A stretch of 42,867 nucleotides of DNA from Draconibacterium orientale (GCA_022729915.1 DZBP01000008.1:1-42867), one strand, 5' to 3'. Counted from the stretch's first letter, positions 1-8,884 are shown. Made by a program: numbers and translations. Notes: a model not told the origin generated them from the letters alone.

Positions 1-179
1 CCTGCCTCACCTAAGGAACCACCTCGAGAGTCGGGAGTAATTGTTAAAAAAGGAACCGCAGATGTTACGGTATTTACTTGCCCTGCAAGTTCATCTTTTG
101 ATAATATTTGTGCATTGGCTACCGAAAATAATAGTACAAAATTTACTGTAAGCACAAATTTAGCGAGTGTTCTCATCAT
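1..179 (-). CDS. porV: PorV, type IX secretion outer-membrane protein (N-terminal part only)
   Basis: Partial gene: the start is inside the window and the rest runs off the left edge, leaving about 59 codons. Two adjacent ATG codons (177-179, 174-176) can start it. The protein opens with a signal peptide ending near VANAQ, followed by a segment containing VNTVTSAVPFLTITPDSRGG and then LGEAG. This AVPFLTI-PDSR-GG block is the typical mature N-terminus of PorV/LptO, a FadL-like outer-membrane barrel that shuttles cargo from the PorU sortase in the type IX secretion system. PorV is confined to Bacteroidota and relatives, so it also helps place the organism. Neighbouring porU, if present, is not upstream here; a non-coding leader with two promoter-like sites precedes the gene. 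The family call rests on motif recall; the barrel itself is not visible. Confidence 0.85.
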   Translation of the reverse strand, partial: MMRTLAKFVLTVNFVLLFSVANAQILSKDELAGQVNTVTSAVPFLTITPDSRGGSLGEA

Positions 180-265
180 TCTTTCTATTTAATTAGTAAA
201 ATTGTTGTTTTATTAAGCTTCTGTTAATCAAGTATATATCAAAGAAAACTATTTTTTAGAAGCGC

Positions 266-326
266 AAACAAACTTAATTTATGTTTGTTTTTAGCTCTAT
301 TTTCAAAGTAAATACATTGAAAATAG
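266..326 (-). other. Two tandem hairpins in the porV leader
   Basis: This lies in the 405-base non-coding stretch between porV and the next gene. Two perfect inverted repeats are visible: arms 297-306 and 317-326 (10 bp, 10-base loop) and arms 266-273 and 283-290 (8 bp, 9-base loop). A 35-codon reading frame (381 down to 274) spans the first hairpin and stops inside the second. Neither hairpin is followed by a T-run in the porV direction, so they look like leader structure rather than a terminator. A function is not shown. Confidence 0.35.
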
Positions 327-329
327 AAT

Positions 330-359
330 CAAAATTATTACTTAAAGGATTGGAATCAA
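330..359 (-). promoter_or_regulatory. Candidate proximal porV promoter (P2)
   Basis: On the minus strand TAATTTTG (330-337) is preceded by TTG (357-359) with a 19-base spacer, a full match to the Bacteroidota TTG-N19-TAnnTTTG pattern. Transcription would start near 323, leaving a leader of about 145 bases before porV. Confidence 0.4.
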
Positions 360-440
360 TTAAGTTAAACATATTTTTCATTTTGCAGTAAATTTTTTTC
401 AATACAATTCTAGTTTTAGTGATGAGATTGCTATCGGGCG

Positions 441-470
441 CAAAAGTAAATAATTCTATTTTTTCTACAA
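441..470 (-). promoter_or_regulatory. Candidate distal porV promoter (P1)
   Basis: Minus-strand TACTTTTG (441-448) follows TTG (468-470) with a 19-base spacer and is itself followed by CGCCCG, a run often seen at Bacteroidota start sites. Transcription would begin near 434 and give a leader of about 255 bases. Confidence 0.5.
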
Positions 471-544
471 AATATATTTTAGAAACGATTTTTTATTTTC
501 AATAGTATGTAATGATTTTTTTTTTTTTTGATAAAAAGTAGTGA

Positions 545-583
545 ACCAAATCAACTTGTTCATTTATTTTGCCAAGTGCTTAA
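545..583 (+). repeat. Partial copy F of the dyad repeat family
   Basis: The stretch running from ACCAAATC through TTTTGCCAAGTGCTTAA matches one half of the repeat seen in full at 8796-8884 and 17499-17637 (consensus half ends in TTTTGCTAAGTGCTTAA). It ends just beyond the stop codon of the small membrane-protein gene at 585. Only the left half is recognisable. Confidence 0.5.
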
Positions 584-584
584 C

Positions 585-1082
585 CTAAAAAAGCGAAGCA
601 ATTGAAAGCAAAAAGAATAAAACTAACAAAACAAAAAAAGGTTTTAAGATTTTGGCAGTTGCTTTTTGTTTTTCTTCCAACGGATAGTTCAGAAACGATT
701 TTGTCAATTTTAAATAATTGATTTCAGAGCCAACTGTTTTATTTACAACAAAATAAATAATTCCCATCAATGGAATTGCCAGCAACTTTCCTATTGTTTT
801 ACCCGACGAATAACCAAACAATTGCTCAAATAATGAATCTAACGCTTGTTTAAAATCCTGAAAAACAGTAATTAAAATTAAAATAGCTAGGAAAAAAGAA
901 AGAATAACTAGAACTGTCAAAAATAAATTTCCGTTCATTCGACCAGAATTACCATTTCCGCCTTTTTCAGTAATTTCATAATACTGACTTCCATACAACG
1001 CTTCGAAAAATGTCATGCCTTTTTTTACTAATTTAAAATAAATTGAATCTGCAAATAAAATTATTTTTCTGAAAAATTTCAA
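585..1082 (-). CDS. Small membrane protein of unknown function
   Basis: I do not recognise a family for this 165-residue protein. The first 50 residues are basic and soluble-looking, including a Gly/Asn-rich patch (GGNGNSGRMNG). Three hydrophobic segments follow: about residues 52-73 (a long Leu/Ile run), about 97-115 (LLAIPLMGIIYFVV) and about 147-164 (FFVLLVLFFLLSIASLF) at the C-terminus. Between the second and third is a charged loop (SEINYLKLTKSF). The codon use matches neighbouring genes and the frame is long for such AT-rich sequence, so it is probably real. It is divergent from the amylase gene and separated from it by about 100 bases. Its C-terminus abuts a partial repeat. It may be a small integral inner-membrane protein; nothing in the context suggests a job. 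Confidence 0.65.
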   Translation of the reverse strand: MKFFRKIILFADSIYFKLVKKGMTFFEALYGSQYYEITEKGGNGNSGRMNGNLFLTVLVILSFFLAILILITVFQDFKQALDSLFEQLFGYSSGKTIGKLLAIPLMGIIYFVVNKTVGSEINYLKLTKSFLNYPLEEKQKATAKILKPFFVLLVLFFLLSIASLF

Positions 1083-1133
1083 ATTAATGTGAAAACAATT
1101 TAAAAAAAAGACATTTAGTTGTTCCGATTTTAG

Positions 1134-1141
1134 TACATTTG
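1134..1141 (+). promoter_or_regulatory. Candidate -7 element of the amylase gene
   Basis: TACATTTG matches TAnnTTTG. No TTG sits at the usual distance upstream (only TTT near 1114-1116), so the match is half complete. The implied start near 1148 leaves a leader of about 37 bases. Confidence 0.4.
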
Positions 1142-1184
1142 TAACATTACATTTTACAATATTATTTCAAAAAAAAATTAAAAC

Positions 1185-3089
1185 ATGACAAAAAATATTC
1201 AAAAACTATTTTTTTTGCTTGGGCTTATCGTTATAGGTTGCAATTCAAACAACCAAAAGCAAACCAATAGCATAAAGCAAAATACAGAATTAGATATTTC
1301 GGCTGTTCCACAATGGAGCAAGGAAGTAGTTTGGTATCAGATATTTGTGGAGCGTTTTAGAAATGGCGACCCTTCCAACGACCCAACTCGTAACGACATC
1401 ATGGGAACTTATCCCGATTCAGTTCCAGCCAATTGGACTATAACTACTTGGACCCAAGACTGGTACAAACCCGATGCTTATTTCAAAACGTCCATTTTGC
1501 CCGACCAGTGGAATAATTTGCAACTTCGCCGTTATGGTGGTGATTTACAAGGAGTTTTAGACAAGCTCGACTATCTTCACGATTTAGGAATTACGGCTAT
1601 TTACTTCAATCCGCTCAACGATTCGCCTTCGCTTCACAAATACGACCCGCGAACTTGGACGCACATTGACGTAAATTTTGGTCCAAATCCCACTAAAGAC
1701 AAGCAAATCATAGCCAAAGAAAACCCTTTAGACCCAAAAACTTGGCAGTGGACTGAAGCCGATAAATTGTTTTTAAAAGTAATAAATGAATGTCATAAAA
1801 AAGGAATTAAAGTAATACTCGATTATTCATTTAATCATACAGGAAAAGAATTTTGGGCTTTTAAAGACATTCAAAAAAATGGAAAAAATTCTAAGGTAGC
1901 CGATTGGTACGAAATTGAAAGCATGGACAATCCGGAAACTCCTGAAAATGAATTCAAATACAAAGGTTGGGCAAACGTGCCAAATATGCCCGAAATGGCA
2001 AAAATTATAACTTCCGACCCCAAAGAAATGCCTTTTGAAGGAAACTTAGAAAGCGAAGATGCCAAACAACACATTTTCAACATTGCACGCCGCTGGCTCG
2101 ACCCCAATGGCGATGGAAATCACGAAGATGGACTCGATGGCTACCGACTTGATGTGGCTGCCGAAGTACCAACCGGTTTTTGGCGCGAATTTAGAAAAGT
2201 AGTACGCCAAACCAACCCCGAAGCCTATCTTATTGGCGAAATTTGGTGGAAAACTTGGCCTGACGAACTACTTTTTCCGAAAACTTTTTTGGAAGGCGAT
2301 ATGTTTGATGCGATTATGAATTACCGCTGGTTTAGACCAACACGCCAATTTTTTGCTGATGCCCCAGAACCTATGAAAGTAAGCGATTTTGTAGCTGAAT
2401 TGAAAGATAAACTTGACCAAATTGACCCTAACCGCTCACAAGCAATGATGAATTTGCTTGCTAGCCACGATGCTGAAAGGGTTTCAACATCACTTTACAA
2501 CAAAAACAAATACAAATTTCAAAGCAAACCGTATGACAACAAAAATTACAAAATCGACAAACCCGACGAAGCCACACGCAAAATTTTGGAAATGCTTCTA
2601 ATTCATCAATTTACATACATTGGTGCGCCACACATATGGAATGGCGATGAGGTTGGTATGTGGGGAGCAGACGACCCAGATTGCAGAAAACCAATAGTTT
2701 GGGCTGATTTGCAATACGAACCCGAAACCCACCACCCTTTCAACATGAAACGCAAAACCGACAAAGTAGAACCTGATATGAATTTATTTAATTTCTACAA
2801 AAATATTATAAAATTTAGAAAGGAAAATTCGGTTTTGGTGTACGGTGATTTAGAATATACTCTCATAGATGACAATGCTATTTGTCTGGCTTACAGTCGA
2901 TTTAATGAGAAAGAAGAAATTGTAGTTGTGTTTAATAAATCCGAAAAAGAGCAAAATTTAAATGTTCCGGTACAAATAAATGGCTCATTTTCAAACGCTT
3001 TTGATGCAAACGAAACAATTTCGACACAAAACAAAACATTAACATTAAAAATGCCTCCAATGACAGCCAAAATATTCAAATTGAAATAG
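1185..3089 (+). CDS. GH13 alpha-amylase family lipoprotein
   Basis: A 634-residue glycoside hydrolase expected to cleave alpha-1,4-glucans or maltooligosaccharides. The N-terminus is a lipoprotein signal with lipobox LIVIGC (Cys19), so the enzyme should be anchored to a membrane facing the periplasm or the outside. The TIM-barrel signature motifs are all present: WYQIFVERF near residue 50, the nucleophile Asp323 in GYRLDVA, the acid/base Glu352 in LIGEIWW, and the third carboxylate Asp429 in LASHD. A small beta-rich C-terminal domain follows from about residue 545. A Bacteroidota-type GH13 of the neopullulanase/alpha-amylase kind is likely, but substrate cannot be read from sequence. No SusC/SusD pair or sugar regulator lies nearby, so it is not in a visible polysaccharide utilisation locus. 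It appears monocistronic and ends at a bidirectional palindrome. Confidence 0.93.
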   Translation: MTKNIQKLFFLLGLIVIGCNSNNQKQTNSIKQNTELDISAVPQWSKEVVWYQIFVERFRNGDPSNDPTRNDIMGTYPDSVPANWTITTWTQDWYKPDAYFKTSILPDQWNNLQLRRYGGDLQGVLDKLDYLHDLGITAIYFNPLNDSPSLHKYDPRTWTHIDVNFGPNPTKDKQIIAKENPLDPKTWQWTEADKLFLKVINECHKKGIKVILDYSFNHTGKEFWAFKDIQKNGKNSKVADWYEIESMDNPETPENEFKYKGWANVPNMPEMAKIITSDPKEMPFEGNLESEDAKQHIFNIARRWLDPNGDGNHEDGLDGYRLDVAAEVPTGFWREFRKVVRQTNPEAYLIGEIWWKTWPDELLFPKTFLEGDMFDAIMNYRWFRPTRQFFADAPEPMKVSDFVAELKDKLDQIDPNRSQAMMNLLASHDAERVSTSLYNKNKYKFQSKPYDNKNYKIDKPDEATRKILEMLLIHQFTYIGAPHIWNGDEVGMWGADDPDCRKPIVWADLQYEPETHHPFNMKRKTDKVEPDMNLFNFYKNIIKFRKENSVLVYGDLEYTLIDDNAICLAYSRFNEKEEIVVVFNKSEKEQNLNVPVQINGSFSNAFDANETISTQNKTLTLKMPPMTAKIFKLK

Positions 3090-3140
3090 TTGCTTGCACT
3101 AAAATTTTATAAATATTAACTAATTTTATGCTAATTAATT

Positions 3141-3173
3141 AACTTTGCCAAAGTTTTAAACTTTGGCAAAGTT
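3141..3173. terminator. Palindromic bidirectional terminator, CCAAAG/CTTTGG type
   Basis: Perfect 13-bp arms (3141-3153 and 3161-3173) flank a 7-base TTTTAAA loop. It lies between the convergent amylase and moaA genes and can stop transcripts from either side. Its core CCAAAGTTT-AAACTTTGG recurs at 8881-8916. Confidence 0.7.
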
Positions 3174-3199
3174 TTCTGGTATTTACAAAAAAAAATAAA

Positions 3200-4000
3200 C
3201 TACCCTCCCACTCCACTAAAATTATTTTTTCGGCTAATTGTTCCTCGTTTAGGTTTTTCGTTGAGAGCAGTTTCGAGCGCACTAGTTGCACCTAATGCTC
3301 GCACACTGTATTCCAAATCGCTGAAAAGACAAGGTTTTATCATGCCTTTGCTGGTCAGACGCAGTCGGTTACACGTTTTGCAGTCGCCACCATCTCCACC
3401 TTGAACTTTCCAAAATCGACCATTTTCTAAATCCATTTCACGAATGTAACGAATTTCGAGATTGTTTTGCTTACAATATTCCGCAACTAACTGAGCATCT
3501 GGCTCTAAAGCCGATTCTTTTATTACACAATTTATTTTAATGGGTTGAAGTCCGGCATTACGGGCAGCGTCTATGCCTTTGTAAACCAAGTCAATATCAC
3601 CCAAACGAGTAATTTCTTTGTATCGAATTGGGTCGGTTGTATCGAGGCTGATGTTTACACGCTGCAAACCTGCTTTTTTCAATTCATTAGCGTATTTTGG
3701 CAATAAAATACCGTTTGTAGTCATTCCTAAATCTGTAACACCTTCAAGCTCAGCAATCATTCTCACCAATTCGACAATATTTTTTCGAACTAAAGGCTCG
3801 CCACCAGTTATACGAATTTTATTTACACCATCAGAAACCGCTTTTCGCACCACGTCCATTATTTCGTCAAAAGAAAGTATTTCGGTATGAGAAATTGGCA
3901 CAACTCCCTCAGCAGGCATACAATACACACATCGCAAATTGCATCTGTCGGTAACCGAAATACGCAAATAATTAATATTTCGGTTGAATTTATCTTTCAT
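3200..4000 (-). CDS. moaA: GTP 3',8-cyclase MoaA, short form
   Basis: Radical SAM enzyme of the first step of molybdopterin synthesis, converting GTP to the cyclised precursor used by MoaC. The SAM cluster motif is Cys20, Cys24, Cys27 (CNLRCVYC). ITGGEP follows. The second iron-sulfur cluster has Cys207, Cys210 and Cys224 in a CX2CX13C pattern with the family signature CNRLRLT, and the protein ends with the characteristic Gly-Gly. At 266 residues it is clearly shorter than the usual 320-340: the segment between the barrel and the second cluster, normally about 60 residues, is reduced to a short GRFWKVQGGDGGD linker. All cysteines remain, so it should be active; similar short forms are, from memory, common in Bacteroidota. 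It lies 42 bases downstream of moeA on the same strand, in a likely two-gene operon. No moaC, moaE, moaD or mogA is in the window. Confidence 0.9.
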   Translation of the reverse strand: MKDKFNRNINYLRISVTDRCNLRCVYCMPAEGVVPISHTEILSFDEIMDVVRKAVSDGVNKIRITGGEPLVRKNIVELVRMIAELEGVTDLGMTTNGILLPKYANELKKAGLQRVNISLDTTDPIRYKEITRLGDIDLVYKGIDAARNAGLQPIKINCVIKESALEPDAQLVAEYCKQNNLEIRYIREMDLENGRFWKVQGGDGGDCKTCNRLRLTSKGMIKPCLFSDLEYSVRALGATSALETALNEKPKRGTISRKNNFSGVGG

Positions 4001-4042
4001 TTCTTATATTTTATCAGTTTTTTTGAAACTCAGTGCAGTTAA

Positions 4043-5263
4043 TTAATACAATCTAACAGTAACCAACTCACCAGCCATAATTTGTTTTTGTCCAATTTCT
4101 ATTACAATTAGACCTTGTGCAAAACTCAAGGCATTAATGTGTGCAGAACCATGATAATTAACAATTTGCACTTTTCCATCCTCGGTAATTCGAACTGGAA
4201 TCCACGATTTTCGAGAATATTTTTTGCGAGAATAAGTTTCAGCCAGAGGCATTTTAATAGCCAATGGCACAAAATCGTGTCCTTGCATTTTGTAAATCAA
4301 TGGTTTAGCAAGTAATTCAAATTGTGTAAAAGCCGATACCGGATTTCCGGGCAATCCAAATAAAAATTTATCACTCTTTACTGCCAAAAGCGTAGGTTTT
4401 CCAGGCTGTACCGCCAAGTGATGAAACAAAATTTCAAATCCGTTTTTTTCTACTATTGCCGGAACCAAATCAAAATCGCCCATTGAAACTCCTCCGGTAA
4501 GCAAAACAACATCATTATCATTAATTGCTTGATTTATTGTATTTTGAGTCGATTCTTCTAAGTCATCAGCAATTCCTATATAACTTGGAATTGCGCCCAT
4601 AGCTGTAATTTGAGCAATCAGTTGAGCCGAATTGCTATTTCTGATTTGCGAAATAGAAGGCTTTTCGTGTGGCTCTACCAACTCAGAACCTGTTGCAATA
4701 ACAGCAACTCTAATTTGTTTACTTACAGGAACTTGAACACAACCCACAGAGGCTAAAACAGCAATGTCTTCGGGTTTAATTAATTTTCCTTTTTTCAAAA
4801 CAATTTCACCTTCTTTTATATCTTCACCAATATAGCAAATATTCAAATTTGGTTTATCGTCAATTTCCACTTGACAAACATTCAGATTTTTGCCATTTTT
4901 TGTATTTTTAATTCTATTTTGAGCTATTTCGATAGTATTTTCAACAATAATTATGGCATCAGCACCTTTTGGAAGCATTGCACCAGTCATAATTTTTGTA
5001 GCCTGATTTTTACCAATTTCTTTCTTTGGAATTTGTCCGGCTGCTACTATTTCAATTACGTCCAATTCGTTATAAATATCTTCTTTTCGGCAAGCATAAC
5101 CGTCCATAGCTGCTTTATCAAAAGGAGGCATATTCATATCCGAAACTATATCGCTGCAAAGCACTCTACCTAAGGAATTTAACAAATCAACCGTTTCGCA
5201 TTTCAAAACATAACGCTCTGAATTATGCATTAATATTTTGTAAGCTTCTTCAAATGTAATCAT
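4043..5263 (-). CDS. moeA: Molybdopterin molybdenumtransferase MoeA
   Basis: A 406-residue cytoplasmic enzyme that inserts molybdate into adenylylated molybdopterin, the last step in making the cofactor. Family hallmarks are the N-terminal MPPFDKAAMDGYA, MTGAMLPKGADAII, the MoCF-fold region VIATGSELV with LLTGGVSMGDFD, and FGLPGNPVSAF. Length matches the family. It is the first gene of a likely moeA-moaA operon with a good promoter immediately upstream. The molybdenum hydroxylase at 8952-11504 is an obvious client, though a separate gene lies between them on the other strand. Confidence 0.95.
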   Translation of the reverse strand: MITFEEAYKILMHNSERYVLKCETVDLLNSLGRVLCSDIVSDMNMPPFDKAAMDGYACRKEDIYNELDVIEIVAAGQIPKKEIGKNQATKIMTGAMLPKGADAIIIVENTIEIAQNRIKNTKNGKNLNVCQVEIDDKPNLNICYIGEDIKEGEIVLKKGKLIKPEDIAVLASVGCVQVPVSKQIRVAVIATGSELVEPHEKPSISQIRNSNSAQLIAQITAMGAIPSYIGIADDLEESTQNTINQAINDNDVVLLTGGVSMGDFDLVPAIVEKNGFEILFHHLAVQPGKPTLLAVKSDKFLFGLPGNPVSAFTQFELLAKPLIYKMQGHDFVPLAIKMPLAETYSRKKYSRKSWIPVRITEDGKVQIVNYHGSAHINALSFAQGLIVIEIGQKQIMAGELVTVRLY

Positions 5264-5309
5264 ATCAATTTATTATTATTGAGGAAAGATGTCGTCTTTA
5301 ATTTAATTA

Positions 5310-5338
5310 CAAAAATATAAATAGTTAGATAATTGCAA
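5310..5338 (-). promoter_or_regulatory. Candidate moeA-moaA promoter
   Basis: Minus-strand TATTTTTG (5310-5317) follows TTG (5336-5338) after an 18-base spacer. The implied start is near 5303, giving a leader of about 40 bases. Confidence 0.5.
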
Positions 5339-5567
5339 AACGATTAGTAGTAGTTTCTTTTTTTTATCCAAAATATAATAATTTTCCAAAAATTAAAAAC
5401 AATTATACAGAAAAAAGAATTTGTATTTATTTTATTTTAACAAAAAAATAAAACAAATTTTAATTTTGTTATGAAGATTAAATTATTGATTATGTGATAA
5501 TTGAAATTAATTTAATCCATTTGCCTCAAAAAAAAATAAAAAAATAAAATCGACAAAGGAATAATTA

Positions 5568-5597
5568 TTGTTTGAACAAAATTTATATTTAATTTTG
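5568..5597 (+). promoter_or_regulatory. Candidate promoter of the VWA/OmpA gene
   Basis: TTG (5568-5570) is followed after 19 bases by TAATTTTG (5590-5597). The start would be near 5604. The rest of the 443-base divergent gap 5264-5706 is A/T-only sequence; besides this and the moeA promoter I see nothing in it. Confidence 0.45.
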
Positions 5598-5706
5598 TTA
5601 CAAAACTTTTTATACAAATCGCAATTTTTTTTAGAAAGTAAAAAAATAAAATTTGTAACTAAAATTTATGAAAAATTATGTACCTTAACTTAACTAACTA
5701 CGTATA

Positions 5707-8700
5707 ATGAAATCAACATCAACATCTTATAAAAAAATATTTTTTTTATTTTTTTTATTAACTCCTTTAGCGTTTTTTGCACAAACACGTGCAATAGTAA
5801 GCCCAAACAATCGCTTTTTTGCAATTGAAGAATTTAACGGAAAAAAAGATGAGAATGGCGTAAAAGTTTATGAATATGAATACAAAATATTTCATTTACA
5901 AACCAAAACTTTCCTCCAATCTTTTGTAATTCATTCCAAAAGCAAAGAGCAACCCAATTTGGTACAATTTAGTCCCGATGGTAAGTTGTTTAGTGTAAAG
6001 CAATTACAAATCGAAAAGAAAATTGAAATTGCTGGCGGCATCGAAAAAACGGAAACATCGCACCATATTTTAAAAATTTGGGACGTTCGTACCGGAAACC
6101 TTGTTACTGAAGACATTGGATACGATGATTTGGAATTAGTATTTTTCAATCAATCACATTATTATTTGCTCATTTCTAAAGACGAAATGCGCTCTTTTGA
6201 TACACACAAAGGAAGTAAAATACTTGATTACAAATATGTTAAAGGCACAAAAATAAAGTCGGCTTTTTTGAGTGCTGACGACAAGTACATTGTAGTAATC
6301 AATAACTTAGGTCAAGCAATGATTTGGCTAGCCGGAAATCCCAAATTGCTCAAACGAATTTCGGGGAGCGAAATAAAATTTAGCATCGATATGCAATTTT
6401 TAACTTCTTACAGAGTTTCTGGTCCAAATATTTCGGCTTATGTTTACAAAATTCCTACTTTTGAGCGAGTAAAAAGTGTAAATGCCAGCAAAATTTTACG
6501 CGAAATGGCTAAAAAAGAAAAGGACAAAATAAAAGCAGAAAATCCTGATATGAAGAGCATTGTGTTACCAAGTTACAGAATTGACCCTGCTAAATCGAAT
6601 TTTGGTCCGTATGGAAAATACATGGTTACTTATACCGAACGTCAATACAACGAACCTCCAATGCTTGAAAAAAAGCTCGTGTTTATTGATATTTTCAAAG
6701 GAAAAGCCATTTATGAGGTGGAAGAAACCAATGACAAATTATCGCTTTTCCCTTACAAGTGGGCAGGAAATTCTATTTTTTTATTACAAGCTGATAGTTT
6801 TAATATCGACGTATTGAATCTTAAAGCTGAACAATTTGTTCAAAATTTGGAACTTGATATGGAGTACGAAGCAGGCGAAAAAGGTGTTACACCCGAAAAA
6901 CAGCTCAAAAGCAGAATTTTAAGCCCAAACAAACGGTATGTAATAATGCCTGTAATTGGCTCAAAAACTGACTTTTACATCAAATGTACTTACCTTGATA
7001 CTACCAAAACACTTGTTAAAAACTTGCAATTTATTGATTTTAGCCCTAACAGTAGGCAAATTTTTCTAAAAAATGTGAAAAACGAATTGGTAACTGTCAA
7101 TACCATCGATTTTGAAACATTAGGAGGAAAAACAATTGATTTTGAAATAGTTAAAGCAACACCTGACTCTCTCAGAACACCCGAAATGTTGGTTTTTAAA
7201 GAGTTCAAACTTGGTACTCCCGATAAAGAAGAATTAATTGAAAACGACACTGAAATACCTCAAAATTTTGAATACATTAGAGGTGGCAACACACGCGAAA
7301 TTTCTAGTTTGGATTCGTACGATAAACTTTTTTTATACACCAAATGTGTAGAAATGTATCGGGAAAAACTAGGTATTCAATTTCATTTGATGGATAATTT
7401 TGGCAATTTTATCGAAGGCGGTGGTACTGAAGAATGGAAAAAAATTTGGTGCAATTTGATTATTGAATCTCCCGATGGGCAAGTACAGCAAATCAATGAC
7501 TTTGAGCTAACAGAATATTCAAGCAAAGATTCTGTGAAAACAGCAATTGCTATTGTGCTCGATCACAGCGGCTCAATAGGAAATGAACGTGCAAAGTTGA
7601 TGCAAGAAGGCGCAAAAGATTTAATCAAAAACAAAAGCAAAGAGGACGCCATTGCGATAGTTAAATATGACCACAATATTGGAATAGAATCAGAGCTTAG
7701 TGATGATAAAAGCTTGTTAACAAAACAATTAACAATGAATGGTATAGGACGCTTTGGCGGTGCAAGCTCGCTCATTGATGGCATTAACGAAGGCATTTCA
7801 CTTTTAAACAATGCAAATAATTACCAACGCAAAGCAGTAATTGTTTTGACCGATGGAAATGAAAATAGCTCATATTTATCAAAAAACGAAGTAGTTACAC
7901 GTGCAATTAGAAGCAATATAAGTGTACATGTAGTTAATTTTGGCGAATTAAGCAACCAAAATTTTTTGGCAGGAATTGCAAATCATACCGAAGGAAGTTT
8001 TTCTCAAATCTATGAGAGACAAGATTTTAGATGGATTTTTACCGACATTTATCGTCGAGTTAAAAATTATTACGCAATCCGATTTAATAACACTTTGCAA
8101 GGAAATTATAAGGTATTTGTAGAAATTTGTCCGCAAAAAATTGAATCGCAAAAACTAGCTACTCAATTTAATTACTCACCTGTTGAACTAGATGAAGTAG
8201 CATTGTATTTCGATTCAAAAGATGCTTTTTTGCAAAATACAAACGAAATAGCAAAAGAAATTGCTCAGGATAAAAAGTATTCGATAAAACCACTAACAAA
8301 TTTTGATAAAATAAAGATTTTGAGCCCAAAAGGAGAATTAATTTCGCTTCCAATCGATACGAGTACTGTTAATTTGGTTCCTTTAGTAGAAGAATTTAAT
8401 AGTTTAACATTTCCCGACATTAAATTTAATTTCAATGAAGCCTCAATTGTAGAAGGTACAGCCGATGGATTGGAAGAACTTGCTGCTTTTTTGAAAAAGA
8501 ATCGTACTGTAGTAATCGAAATTGGCGGACATACAGACGATGTAGGTGATGCAAAACGTAACAGAGAGCTTACAGAAAGGCGAGCTATCAATGTGAAAAA
8601 GAAATTATTAGCTCTTGGAGTAATAGCTGAAAGAATTCAAACTGTGGGTTATTCTGATTCGCGTCCGGTTGTGGACAACAGCACGGAAGAAAATAGAAAT

Positions 8701-8739
8701 TTGAACAGACGCATTGAATTTAAGCTACTTAGCTATTAA
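5707..8739 (+). CDS. Secreted WD40-like/VWA/OmpA-domain protein
   Basis: A 1010-residue protein with a signal peptide (residues 1-25, ending LAFFAQ). Residues about 27-480 hold repeats of the kind seen in beta-propellers: short stretches such as VSPNNRFF, FSPDGKLF, LSPNKRYV and FSPNSRQIF. A von Willebrand A domain follows at about 610-800, with a complete metal-site start Asp619-x-Ser621-x-Ser623 (DHSGS) and VLTDGNENSS. The C-terminus, about 900-1010, is an OmpA peptidoglycan-binding domain: IGGHTDD around 939-945, NRELTERRA and the final NRRIEF. The OmpA domain should hold the protein to peptidoglycan while the propeller and VWA domains bind partners or metal-dependent ligands in the periplasm. 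It stands alone, with a promoter upstream and a palindromic terminator downstream. The combination is unusual; the individual VWA and OmpA assignments are firm, the propeller less so. Confidence 0.85.
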   Translation: MKSTSTSYKKIFFLFFLLTPLAFFAQTRAIVSPNNRFFAIEEFNGKKDENGVKVYEYEYKIFHLQTKTFLQSFVIHSKSKEQPNLVQFSPDGKLFSVKQLQIEKKIEIAGGIEKTETSHHILKIWDVRTGNLVTEDIGYDDLELVFFNQSHYYLLISKDEMRSFDTHKGSKILDYKYVKGTKIKSAFLSADDKYIVVINNLGQAMIWLAGNPKLLKRISGSEIKFSIDMQFLTSYRVSGPNISAYVYKIPTFERVKSVNASKILREMAKKEKDKIKAENPDMKSIVLPSYRIDPAKSNFGPYGKYMVTYTERQYNEPPMLEKKLVFIDIFKGKAIYEVEETNDKLSLFPYKWAGNSIFLLQADSFNIDVLNLKAEQFVQNLELDMEYEAGEKGVTPEKQLKSRILSPNKRYVIMPVIGSKTDFYIKCTYLDTTKTLVKNLQFIDFSPNSRQIFLKNVKNELVTVNTIDFETLGGKTIDFEIVKATPDSLRTPEMLVFKEFKLGTPDKEELIENDTEIPQNFEYIRGGNTREISSLDSYDKLFLYTKCVEMYREKLGIQFHLMDNFGNFIEGGGTEEWKKIWCNLIIESPDGQVQQINDFELTEYSSKDSVKTAIAIVLDHSGSIGNERAKLMQEGAKDLIKNKSKEDAIAIVKYDHNIGIESELSDDKSLLTKQLTMNGIGRFGGASSLIDGINEGISLLNNANNYQRKAVIVLTDGNENSSYLSKNEVVTRAIRSNISVHVVNFGELSNQNFLAGIANHTEGSFSQIYERQDFRWIFTDIYRRVKNYYAIRFNNTLQGNYKVFVEICPQKIESQKLATQFNYSPVELDEVALYFDSKDAFLQNTNEIAKEIAQDKKYSIKPLTNFDKIKILSPKGELISLPIDTSTVNLVPLVEEFNSLTFPDIKFNFNEASIVEGTADGLEELAAFLKKNRTVVIEIGGHTDDVGDAKRNRELTERRAINVKKKLLALGVIAERIQTVGYSDSRPVVDNSTEENRNLNRRIEFKLLSY

Positions 8740-8795
8740 TCACGACTATCTTCTTCGTGAAAATTGTTAAAGTATTGATTAATAAAAAAGAACAA

Positions 8796-8884
8796 AACTA
8801 AATTGTATATTTTGTTTTACTAAGTGCTTAAAATTTATTTGATTACAAAAAGATTTGCTTCAATTAAAAAGCACTTGTGCTTAA
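8796..8884 (+). repeat. Dyad repeat family, copy A
   Basis: Shares the blocks AAATTGTATATTTT, TAAGTGCTTAAAA, TTTGATTACAAAA, TTGCTTCAATTAAAA and GCACTTGTGCTTAA with copies at 12191-12315, 17499-17637 and 19631-19700. It is non-coding and lies between two convergent genes. The outer parts are imperfectly complementary, so the RNA could fold. Its right end runs into the palindrome at 8881. Confidence 0.65.
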
